Shown here one piece after another: positions 22,399 to 31,410 of a stretch of DNA of 60,783 nt. Both the position numbers and the translations under genes were made by a program. The notes under the pieces were generated by a model. That model worked only from the letters and a program-made list of their open reading frames with translations, did not search any database and was not told the DNA's origin. The stretch comes from an uncultured Pseudomonadota bacterium (GTDB taxonomy: Bacteria; Pseudomonadota; Gammaproteobacteria; Methylococcales; Methylomonadaceae), in assembly GCA_903876445.1 (NCBI GenBank), contig CAIQZX010000091.1, positions 1 to 60,783 of the forward strand. Reading direction: 5' to 3'. Position 1 is the first letter of the stretch; every line of letters begins with the position of its first letter.

Positions 22399-23513
22399 TC
22401 GAATTTATTTGGCAACCAACCGTTATTCACGCAATCTCGAAAACACCACGCAGGGGTTGTTTCGGTTTTGTAACTCCAGAAAAACCAACCTTGATATTTT
22501 TCAAATGTCGCCAACTGTGCAGCGGCATAGCCACGGTAAGCAACATTCATTTGGAAATCGTCCATTTTTTCAAGCGCGTGGTTAAACGGTCCCTCTGCCC
22601 AAAGCGAAACAACTTTTAAATCTAAACCTAAACTCCACTCGCCTAAAAAGGTAGGTAATTTTAATTCGGTAATAATTCCATCGGCTTCATGTTTCCATTC
22701 GCCGGTGGCTTTATGTATATGCGTATAAATATCGGAGTTGATGTCGGTACGATCAAAACATTGGTAACGGTGAATATCAAAAATAACATTTTGATATTCT
22801 GGCTCTAGCATAAAACCAATATATTCTCGGAATGATCGAAACCCGTCATGGAAAATAACAGCGACTTTATCGGAGCAATGTTGACGAATTTTGTGATAAG
22901 CCAATATGTTGTAATTTTTTAAATAATCGGTCGGTACATCCCAACGCGGTTCATTTAAAACTTCAATTCCGTGCAATGCTGGACGATGGCAATAGCGTTC
23001 GGCAAGCCGCTCCAAAACAGATAAAGAATGTTCTAAGTACAATTCTTTTGTGTGCCATTCGCAAATATCTTTAATGCCGCCATTGTCAAATCCATTTTGG
23101 CAACCTGCTCCAGCGTGTAAATCTAGGATAATGTTTAGACCAAATTCTTTCGCCCAATCAAACGCTTGATCTAAAATTTCGATTCCACCCACGACAAACG
23201 GATATTGATTTTCACCATAACGGCGATGGTAAGGATAATCTGCGCCAAAAATCCAATGTCCAATAGGAATACGAACAGCGTTAATACCATGTTTAGAAAG
23301 CCATTCAAAATCGTCACGAACAATAAAACTGTTCCAATGTGCTTTTAAAATTGCGTCGGCATCTTCGCCCAATTCGGCGCAAAAAGTTGTCTCATCAGTA
23401 GCTTCTAAGCCTTCAAAAATACTCGGTGTCATCCATTTTTCTAACACCAACCAACCGCCTAAATTTACACCGCGTAATTTTTTACCGCGTGCTTGTTCTA
23501 TTTTTTGTTTCAT
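22395..23513 (-). CDS. Glycoside hydrolase family 5-like protein (exo-beta-1,3-glucanase-like)
   Basis: RGVNLGGWLVLEKWMTPSIFEG; RIPIGHW; IEVLNEP; FLGEWSLGLD. Confidence 0.85.
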   Translation of the reverse strand: MKQKIEQARGKKLRGVNLGGWLVLEKWMTPSIFEGLEATDETTFCAELGEDADAILKAHWNSFIVRDDFEWLSKHGINAVRIPIGHWIFGADYPYHRRYGENQYPFVVGGIEILDQAFDWAKEFGLNIILDLHAGAGCQNGFDNGGIKDICEWHTKELYLEHSLSVLERLAERYCHRPALHGIEVLNEPRWDVPTDYLKNYNILAYHKIRQHCSDKVAVIFHDGFRSFREYIGFMLEPEYQNVIFDIHRYQCFDRTDINSDIYTHIHKATGEWKHEADGIITELKLPTFLGEWSLGLDLKVVSLWAEGPFNHALEKMDDFQMNVAYRGYAAAQLATFEKYQGWFFWSYKTETTPAWCFRDCVNNGWLPNKFD

Positions 23514-23532
23514 TTAAGATTCCTCTTTTAAT

Positions 23533-24807
23533 TCAATATGAAAACCAACATATTCTATTGCGCCCCGATTCTTTTGCGACATATAAAGCACTGTCTGCGT
23601 GATTTAATACTATTTCACCATCTGTATTATTAACAGAAAGTAATGCTGCACCGATGCTTACCGTAATATGAACATTTCCTTTTGTGTGTTCAATGCTCAT
23701 TTCTGAAACTTGTTGTCGTAACCGTTCCGCCACAATTTGAGCATCATCTTGATTCGTACTCGGTAATAAAATCGCAAACTCTTCACCACCTAAACGTGCT
23801 GGTACATCAATATGTCGAGAATGATTTTTTACTATTTCCGAAAATTCCTTTAATACTTCATCGCCTGTCGCGTGTCCATAAACATCATTCACTCGCTTGA
23901 AAAAGTCTAAATCCAACATCAATAATGCCGCCGTTCCACCTAACCGTAAAATTCGACCGGATTCTTGTTCTAGTCGTTCCAAAAAAACACGTCGATTAAA
24001 TAAACCCGTTAAAGGATCTGTATTTGCGAGTAATTGTAATTTTTCTTCCAAAAGTTTTCGATCCGTAATATCTTCTTTAATACCAATAAAATTTGTAATT
24101 TCACCCGACGTATTTTTTACCGGTGCAATACACAATTCTTCATGATATAAACTGCCGTCTTTGCGTTTATTGATGATTTCACCGCGCCAATTTTTTCCTT
24201 CTAGCAACGCACACCACATCTCTTGATAAAACTCTTTATTTTGCATTTCCGATTTAACAAGTTCGTTTGGTTTTCTGCCTATTGATTCATCTAATTCAAA
24301 ACCTGTTAAACGGCTAAAAGCAGGATTTGCCCATAAGATTTTTGCATCTTTATCCGTAATCACAATGCCATTTCCTGCGGCTTTTAAGGCGGCGACTAAT
24401 AATTTGTTATGCGATTCCATTTCAACACGAAGCAGCGCGTAACGAATTACTCGTGCTAAACCATCAAAACCAAAATCGCCTTTCACCATATAATCGGTTG
24501 CGCCTGCTTTTAATGCTAACAATGAAAAATTGGTGTCGCATCGCCCTGTGAGTACAACAATTGGAATGTTTGCCGCAAGTTTACGCATAATTTCTATTGT
24601 TTCTAATCCTTCTGAATCCGGCAATGATAAATCTAATAACACCAAATCAAAATGCGAATGGCTTAAAATTTGTTTTGCGATAGCTAACGATTCAACCCAA
24701 GTGACTTCAAAATTTATTTCTTGTGTTTGCCTCAAAGCTGTTTTCACGAGTAACGCATCACCTGCTTCATCCTCAACAAGCAAAATACGAATAATAATCG
24801 GGTTCAT
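23533..24807 (-). CDS. Response regulator-PAS-GGDEF diguanylate cyclase
   Basis: REC (LLVEDEAGDALLV...LLDLSLPDSEGL); PAS; GGEEF active site with RxxD I-site (RHID-VPARL-GGEEF). Confidence 0.93.
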   Translation of the reverse strand: MNPIIIRILLVEDEAGDALLVKTALRQTQEINFEVTWVESLAIAKQILSHSHFDLVLLDLSLPDSEGLETIEIMRKLAANIPIVVLTGRCDTNFSLLALKAGATDYMVKGDFGFDGLARVIRYALLRVEMESHNKLLVAALKAAGNGIVITDKDAKILWANPAFSRLTGFELDESIGRKPNELVKSEMQNKEFYQEMWCALLEGKNWRGEIINKRKDGSLYHEELCIAPVKNTSGEITNFIGIKEDITDRKLLEEKLQLLANTDPLTGLFNRRVFLERLEQESGRILRLGGTAALLMLDLDFFKRVNDVYGHATGDEVLKEFSEIVKNHSRHIDVPARLGGEEFAILLPSTNQDDAQIVAERLRQQVSEMSIEHTKGNVHITVSIGAALLSVNNTDGEIVLNHADSALYVAKESGRNRICWFSY

Positions 24808-24823
24808 TTTTTTGTTGCCTTTT

Positions 24824-26770
24824 TTATTTTTCCACAGGGAATAACAATCTAAATGTCGTTCCTATTTCAAGTTCTGACTCAACTAAAATATGTCCATGTG
24901 CATGATGTATCATTCCACTGACCGTTGATAATCCAAGTCCGGTTCCTTCACCTTCTTTTTTTGTTGTAAAAAACGCATCAAAAATTTTGGCAATAATTTT
25001 ACTGTCAATGCCACTTCCACTATCTGAGACGCTTAATTCAATAAAATCGCCTTCAGCCGCCATTAAGCAAGCGGTACATCGCTGTGTTTGCATTTTAACT
25101 TTTTCGAGTTTCACTTTAATTACTCCGCCGTTTATTTTCATGGCATCGCGGGCATTCACTAATAAATTTGTCATAATTTGATGCAAATCAATAGCAGAAA
25201 TTGAAATATCTATCGCGTCATTTAATGCTAATTCTATTTTAAATTTATTGGTCAATCCCGCTTGTACCATATCAATAACTTCTCGAATTACTTTGGATGT
25301 GGATTCATTTTTGAGTAATTCATTCTCTTTGCTTTCTGTATTTTGGCGGCAATAGTTCATCATTTTGGCGATAAGTTCCACAGCACGATAACTCGCAATT
25401 TCAACTTGATGCAAATTATGTATCAATTCATTTTTTAATTTATCATCCGAAATATCTTCGCTAATTATTTTATTTAACTCGGTATAACCCAAAATGCCAG
25501 TCAGCATATTGTTAAAATCATGACCGATGCCGGCTGCAAGTCGTCCAATACTATCAATTTTTTGCATTTGAATGATTTGTTCTCGGTGAATTTTATCGCG
25601 TTTTTGTAGTTCTATTCGTTCGGTAATGTCATGCAAAAATACAAACCAAGTGCCATCGTTCAACGTAGAGTGCGAAGCGGTAATTTCAGCTAACCAAATT
25701 GAACCATCTTTTCTACGCTGTTCAATTTCAAATGTTTTCCCCGCATCTTGAATAATATGATCAAATTGCTGACAACTTAATGCAAAATTATCACTCAATT
25801 TTAAAATGTTCATTCTTAGCAATTCTTCTCGACTGTGTCCAGAAAGTAAACAATAACCATCACTTACATCTAAAAAATCCCCTTCACTTGTGATTCGGCA
25901 AAATCCATCGGTCGTTTCAATTGCGGCTTCATACAATGCCGCCCGTTTTTGCATTTCTAATTCACGCTTCTTTTTTTCCGTAATATCTAAACCCACCATG
26001 GCATATTTATAATGCGTTTCCATGCCATTATTTTTGTAAAAAATAGGAAAAATAATGGTTTGCATCCAATAATAATCACCGGTTTTTTGACAATTACAAA
26101 TTTCCCCTGACCAAATTTCGCCACTTTTAATTGTTGCCCATAAATTAAGATAGAATTCCTTTGTATGTATGCCGGACTGAAGCATTTTATGCGTTGTGCC
26201 GATCAATTCGTGTTCATTGTAACCAGAAATACGGCAGAATTGTTTATTAACAAAGGTAATTTTCCCATTTAATGCGGTTTCAGCAATGATAGCGGCATTA
26301 TTTAATGTGCGAAGTAAACTCAAATCTAAATTCGCTGCCTCCAATAATTTAGTGCTTTTTTCAAGTTCAATACGAAGCAAAGCGTAACGAATCACACGAA
26401 CTAAACTGTCACTATTTTTGACTATATCTTTTGTGACGTAATCCACAGCACCTAATTCTAATGCCGTTAAAGCAAATTCCATGTCGTTATAACCACTCAA
26501 AATAACAATAGGAATTAGGGAATTTATCGTATTTTGAATCGCTTTTAATGTTTGTAATCCATTGGAATCAGGCAATGACAAATCTAACAAAATGACATCA
26601 AAATCCGAATCAACTAATTTTTGTTTCGTGCTGGCTAATGATTCTGTCCATGCTACGTCAAAATAAATATCTTTAGCTTGTTTCAACGTTTTTTTAATTA
26701 AAAACGCATCGCCGGTCTCATCTTCCACAATTAGAACGCGAATTGTCATAGAACTGCGATTTTGATTCAT
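24824..26770 (-). CDS. REC-PAS-PAS-histidine kinase
   Basis: REC (VLIVEDETGDAFLI...LLDLSLPDSNGL); PAS repeats; HisKA RLAAGIGHDFNNML; HATPase NARDAM and GTGLGLSTV. Confidence 0.92.
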   Translation of the reverse strand: MNQNRSSMTIRVLIVEDETGDAFLIKKTLKQAKDIYFDVAWTESLASTKQKLVDSDFDVILLDLSLPDSNGLQTLKAIQNTINSLIPIVILSGYNDMEFALTALELGAVDYVTKDIVKNSDSLVRVIRYALLRIELEKSTKLLEAANLDLSLLRTLNNAAIIAETALNGKITFVNKQFCRISGYNEHELIGTTHKMLQSGIHTKEFYLNLWATIKSGEIWSGEICNCQKTGDYYWMQTIIFPIFYKNNGMETHYKYAMVGLDITEKKKRELEMQKRAALYEAAIETTDGFCRITSEGDFLDVSDGYCLLSGHSREELLRMNILKLSDNFALSCQQFDHIIQDAGKTFEIEQRRKDGSIWLAEITASHSTLNDGTWFVFLHDITERIELQKRDKIHREQIIQMQKIDSIGRLAAGIGHDFNNMLTGILGYTELNKIISEDISDDKLKNELIHNLHQVEIASYRAVELIAKMMNYCRQNTESKENELLKNESTSKVIREVIDMVQAGLTNKFKIELALNDAIDISISAIDLHQIMTNLLVNARDAMKINGGVIKVKLEKVKMQTQRCTACLMAAEGDFIELSVSDSGSGIDSKIIAKIFDAFFTTKKEGEGTGLGLSTVSGMIHHAHGHILVESELEIGTTFRLLFPVEK

Positions 26771-26808
26771 GTTGAAAATCTCCAGAATGAAAAATATGAC
26801 ATTTCCTG

Positions 26809-27261
26809 TCAGTTTTTGAGTTCTTTTGGTAAACGCACAAGTGCGAACCAGTATTCGCAAAGTTGATGAATTGCAGAGGTGAACTGCACCATATCAACGG
26901 GTTTCGTAATAAAACTCGATGCACCCGATTGATAAGAGCGAACAACATCACTTTCTACATCTGACGTTGTTAATACCACAACAGGAATATCTTTTAATGA
27001 GGTATTCGCTTTTATCTCATTCAGAAATTCGTAGCCATTCATGCGAGGCATATTCAAATCTAAAAAAATCAAATCCGGTCGCGGCATATTAGTATATTTC
27101 CCTAATCGCTCAAGAAAATCCAATCCATCACGCCCATCTATCGCATGATGTAAATTTGCGAGAATTTTCGCTTCTTTCAACGCAATTTTAACTAAATAAG
27201 CGTCGGCGGGTTCATCTTCCAATAATAAAATCTCAGCTACATCTGTACATTCAGTAATCAT
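26809..27261 (-). CDS. Stand-alone CheY-like response regulator
   Basis: EILLLEDEPADAYLVKIALKEA...DLIFLDLNMPRMNGYEFL...VVLTTSDVESDV...FITKPVD. Confidence 0.93.
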   Translation of the reverse strand: MITECTDVAEILLLEDEPADAYLVKIALKEAKILANLHHAIDGRDGLDFLERLGKYTNMPRPDLIFLDLNMPRMNGYEFLNEIKANTSLKDIPVVVLTTSDVESDVVRSYQSGASSFITKPVDMVQFTSAIHQLCEYWFALVRLPKELKN

Positions 27262-27281
27262 TTTTTTTCCAAAATTAAATT

Positions 27282-29123
27282 TCAAAGACCCGTTGGCAAA
27301 TCGAATACAACGGTTGTTCCACCACCCGCTGTCTCGACTAAATTAACGGCACCATCGCAGCTTTCAACAATCCGGCGCACAATGGCTAATCCAATACCGG
27401 TTGAATTTTGGTCTTCATTCACTTGTAACCGTTCAAAAACTAAAAAAACTTTTTCACGGTATTCGGCGGGAATGCCGATGCCATTATCTTCAACATAATA
27501 ACGAATCCGTGCCTCATCGGGTACACCGTAAATTCGTATTTTAAGCGCACAATCTAATCGTCGATAGCGCAGCGAATTATCGACTAAAAGATTGAATATA
27601 TTATATAAACGCGATTTATCTATTATTACAGAGGGTAACGTATCACACACAATTATTACAGAGGGTAACGTATCACACACAATTTGTGCATGAATTTCTC
27701 GAATTAACGATTCGTGGTGTTGAATGACTTTTTCGATTACGTCGGTCACAGAAACTAATTCAACTTCCCCACGCGGCGTTGGCGCGGCAAGATAGAGCTG
27801 TATATCACGAACTAATGCCTGTTGTCGCTCCGCACTCTGCATGATGAATTGTAAAGCAATTGCCACTTCTTCATTGGCATTTGTAGAGCGAGTGAGTTCG
27901 TCTTGTAATCGTTTGGAAAAGCTGACTAATCGACGCGCAGGTTCTTGCAAATGGTGTGTGGAAATTGTGGTGAATTGCAATAAATCCGCATTCACTAACG
28001 CTAATTTTCTTTCTTTTTCACGCAATTGTTTTGTTAAATCAAACGCAATTGATGAAGCTTTCATTCGTGTCATCGCATAAGAGCGTAATAACGAAAATAA
28101 TAATAAGCCGATAGAGACACCTGTTACGAGCGTAATCCATGCTTCGCGGTAATTGATTTTATTGATTGGGTTGGGAAATTGTTGGAAATTGATTGTCCAT
28201 ATCGCGCCATAAAAATTTAGTTGAGTTTTATATTGAAAAAGAACAGGCGGATCATTCGGCGAATCTTTTTTGTTTTGATATAACAATTTTTTTTCGTTTA
28301 TATCGTTGCCATCGTAAACGTGCATATGTAAATACGTCATATCAAAATCATGATCATTGGAAACGATATTTTGAAATAAATCGGTCATTCTAAAAGGACT
28401 ATAAACCCAACCAAATATCGCATTACGACGTTGTGCAACCGTTTCAATTTGTTGATTTTTTTTATAAACAGGACAATACATTAGCGTCCCAGCTTGAATG
28501 TCCGTTGATGTTTCTTGAACTAAAAGCACCTTACCCGACAAACTAACCTCATTATTATCAACTGCCCGCTGCATTGCATCTCGACGCACAGGCTCTGAAT
28601 ACATATCATAACTGAAGGCGCGTAAATTTCGGTTACTGAAAGGTTCGATGTAAATAATGGAAGTGTAAGCGTCGCGCTTACCAGCGGGTTTAATGTGATA
28701 ATCTGGAAAACCTTCTTTTTGAATACTTTTTTCATGAGCAGCGAGTTCTTCGGGTTTTATCCAAAGTGAAAAACCTAATGCCTGAATACCATCGAAATGT
28801 TTATCTAATCTCAAGCGATTAACATAAATCGTCCATTCTTTACGCTCTACATAATTTGAGGCATCAAACATGGCTGCACCACTTAATAATGTTTGCTTAT
28901 GTGCCTCAAGGAGAATTTCAATTCTTGTTCTAATTTCATCGCAATGTTTTTCAAATTTTTCTTGATTGTCTTTATCGATATAACTTTTAACGTAATAACT
29001 TACAAAAAACGTTGTCAATAAACCTAGCAATAATAAAATCCATGCGAGGGTAAAACTCAATTTATGATTCTTTATGAAAAAAAAGTCTTCACGAAACGAT
29101 TTCATTCGGAAAATCCAATACAA
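27282..29123 (-). CDS. CHASE-domain sensor histidine kinase (start may be ATG 29105)
   Basis: CHASE region (ALGFSLWIKPEEL...FSYDMYSEPVRRDAMQRA); H-box THHLQEPARR; HATPase GTGIGLAIVRRIVE-like. Confidence 0.9.
   Translation of the reverse strand: MYWIFRMKSFREDFFFIKNHKLSFTLAWILLLLGLLTTFFVSYYVKSYIDKDNQEKFEKHCDEIRTRIEILLEAHKQTLLSGAAMFDASNYVERKEWTIYVNRLRLDKHFDGIQALGFSLWIKPEELAAHEKSIQKEGFPDYHIKPAGKRDAYTSIIYIEPFSNRNLRAFSYDMYSEPVRRDAMQRAVDNNEVSLSGKVLLVQETSTDIQAGTLMYCPVYKKNQQIETVAQRRNAIFGWVYSPFRMTDLFQNIVSNDHDFDMTYLHMHVYDGNDINEKKLLYQNKKDSPNDPPVLFQYKTQLNFYGAIWTINFQQFPNPINKINYREAWITLVTGVSIGLLLFSLLRSYAMTRMKASSIAFDLTKQLREKERKLALVNADLLQFTTISTHHLQEPARRLVSFSKRLQDELTRSTNANEEVAIALQFIMQSAERQQALVRDIQLYLAAPTPRGEVELVSVTDVIEKVIQHHESLIREIHAQIVCDTLPSVIIVCDTLPSVIIDKSRLYNIFNLLVDNSLRYRRLDCALKIRIYGVPDEARIRYYVEDNGIGIPAEYREKVFLVFERLQVNEDQNSTGIGLAIVRRIVESCDGAVNLVETAGGGTTVVFDLPTGL
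27622..27681. repeat. Perfect 30-bp tandem duplication inside the CHASE kinase gene
   Basis: attattacagagggtaacgtatcacacaca occurs twice head-to-tail (27622-27651, 27652-27681); encodes duplicated VCDTLPSVII. Confidence 0.97.
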
Positions 29124-31410
29124 CAGTAAGACCGCCGCCCAACGATTCCTCTAAATTTATCGCGCCATTGAGACTTTCCATAATGTTTCTCACTGTCGAT
29201 AATCCAATGCCCGTTGATTCTTGATTTATACTGGTTTGTAAGCGTTCAAAGACTAAAAATACGCGCTCTCGATATTGTACAGGAATCCCCATTCCATTAT
29301 CTTCAATATAATAGCGAACCAACGTTTTATGCCTTTCACCATAAATTCGTATTTTCAGATTCCGATCTACAATGTGAAAAATCAGCGCATTGTGAAGCAA
29401 AATATCGAACACATCGAATAAACGCGGATGATCTATCAAAACAAATGGCAACTCACCACAAATTACGTTTGCGTTTAAATCATGAATAAGCGGCGCGTGT
29501 TTTCTCAGCACATGACTCAAAACTTCTGTCATATCGGTTTCTTTAATTTTTGCTCTAGGTTTATTTGCCGCGAGATAGATTTGAATATCCCGAACTAACG
29601 CGCGTTGACGTAATGCACTTTGCTCGATAAATTGAATTAGCAATTTTACGGATTCATTCGTTGAACTTTCGCCCAATTCTGATTTTAATTTTTGGATAAA
29701 ACTCACAACTCGGCGGGTGGGTTCTTGTAAATGATGCGCCGCAACATGGGTAAATTGTAATAAATCGGCGTTAATCAGAGCCAATTTTTGGCGATGTTTT
29801 TTCAGGTTTAATTCCATCTCATAACGTTCGGTAATATCCACCACAAAACCGTCTACAAAAAGAACTTCACCGTGTTCATTTTTTACGCCAGAACCACGTT
29901 CATCGACCCAGCGAATATCGCCATTTTTATGAAGAATACGATATTCAACCGTGTAAGGCAGATTTTTATGTATCGCTTTATTTATTTCATCGAATACGCG
30001 CTGTTCATCGTCGGGATGAATAACGCTGACATAAGTGCGAGTTTTATTATTCATAAAATCTTCCGTCACATACCCCGTCAATTCATACACCAAACCGCTC
30101 ATAAATAACGTTGTCCAATTTGCATCCAAGCAATAACGGAAAGTTACACCAGGGATATTTGAGATTAAGGCTTTGAATTGATCGCGACTTTCTTGCAATT
30201 TTATTTTTTCTTGCTCCAATTCATCCGTTATGCGGTGGAAATTTTGTAAGGCATCGCTAAGATGTTTCAACGTATTGATACGATTTGAAATGGCACTGTT
30301 GGTAATCAAAAATGCAATCAGCCCGTTTAATCCGGTAAAAAATAATAATGCGTTTAATATCTTTGAAAATAATTCATGCGTGGATGTCATTATTTGATTA
30401 ACTGGCACTAAAACATAATAACGCCACTTCAAGGGCGCGATTGTCATGCCAATCACAATATGAGGTTGATTATTAAATGACAAATTATTGGTTAATAGTT
30501 CAGGTTTGCTACTCAAAGGCGTTAGAAGTAAATCGAAAAATGCCGGCTCTTCCTTCATCAATGTTTGGAATGTTGTTTCTTCATTTTTGAAAATGAAATT
30601 GTTTTTGTTATCCATTAAAAAATGTTCTGTACCAAAATAAATTGGGTCAAATTGAATCATAAATTTGAAAACATCCATAATGGGAATGTCTTGTCCTAAA
30701 ACCCCCATCCATTCATTATTCACATACAGTGGGTAAATTGTACTGACCATCCAACTTTTTAATTCAGAATCGAAAAAGGGTGGTGAAAAATGAATTTTTT
30801 TGTCAGGATTTAACGCTGTCGCATATTTTAATTGCAGAATTTGAATGTAATCGTTTTCGATTTTTTTAGGCAAAATGGCATTTGAATGACTTTTGTCGAA
30901 AAGAATCGCGCTGTGATTTGGCGACACATACCAAGTATTTTTAACCCGTGCGCTGTCAAAATCACCAGCAACATCTAGCGTTTGTTTAATTCGCAAAAAC
31001 TGTATTTTTTCCAAATCACTTTGCGTGGAAGTTGAAGGTAAAAAAACGCGAGCTTCATGTTCGGGATTAAAATTACTTTGTTTATTTTGCCAAATTCCGT
31101 TGGAATCACGCTCCATTTGTTGATGAAAAACCGTCATATCATTTTGTTGAATCGGTTTCGAAAAGTCCATTTCTATGCGTTGTGCGAGCATTTTAAGTTT
31201 GGGTTCGGATTCTAAAAAACGTTGCGTAATAACGGAAGTAAATACGCTCGTAATTTGTTTTAATTCCATAATTTCATTAACTAAAACTTCACTTTTCACA
31301 AAATTAAAAATTAGCATGATACTCAATACAATGGCAAATAAAACACTACTTATCACCATAAGTAGCTTTTTCTTAGACCATAATAAAATACTTAATTCTT
31401 TATTTTGCAT
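29089..31410 (-). CDS. Sensor histidine kinase with Cache-like periplasmic region and PAS
   Basis: N-terminal TM, periplasmic region, second TM, PAS/PAC (GDIRWVDERGSGV), H-box AAHHLQEPTRR, HATPase GIGLSTVRNIME. Confidence 0.88.
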   Translation of the reverse strand: MQNKELSILLWSKKKLLMVISSVLFAIVLSIMLIFNFVKSEVLVNEIMELKQITSVFTSVITQRFLESEPKLKMLAQRIEMDFSKPIQQNDMTVFHQQMERDSNGIWQNKQSNFNPEHEARVFLPSTSTQSDLEKIQFLRIKQTLDVAGDFDSARVKNTWYVSPNHSAILFDKSHSNAILPKKIENDYIQILQLKYATALNPDKKIHFSPPFFDSELKSWMVSTIYPLYVNNEWMGVLGQDIPIMDVFKFMIQFDPIYFGTEHFLMDNKNNFIFKNEETTFQTLMKEEPAFFDLLLTPLSSKPELLTNNLSFNNQPHIVIGMTIAPLKWRYYVLVPVNQIMTSTHELFSKILNALLFFTGLNGLIAFLITNSAISNRINTLKHLSDALQNFHRITDELEQEKIKLQESRDQFKALISNIPGVTFRYCLDANWTTLFMSGLVYELTGYVTEDFMNNKTRTYVSVIHPDDEQRVFDEINKAIHKNLPYTVEYRILHKNGDIRWVDERGSGVKNEHGEVLFVDGFVVDITERYEMELNLKKHRQKLALINADLLQFTHVAAHHLQEPTRRVVSFIQKLKSELGESSTNESVKLLIQFIEQSALRQRALVRDIQIYLAANKPRAKIKETDMTEVLSHVLRKHAPLIHDLNANVICGELPFVLIDHPRLFDVFDILLHNALIFHIVDRNLKIRIYGERHKTLVRYYIEDNGMGIPVQYRERVFLVFERLQTSINQESTGIGLSTVRNIMESLNGAINLEESLGGGLTVVLDFPNEIVS

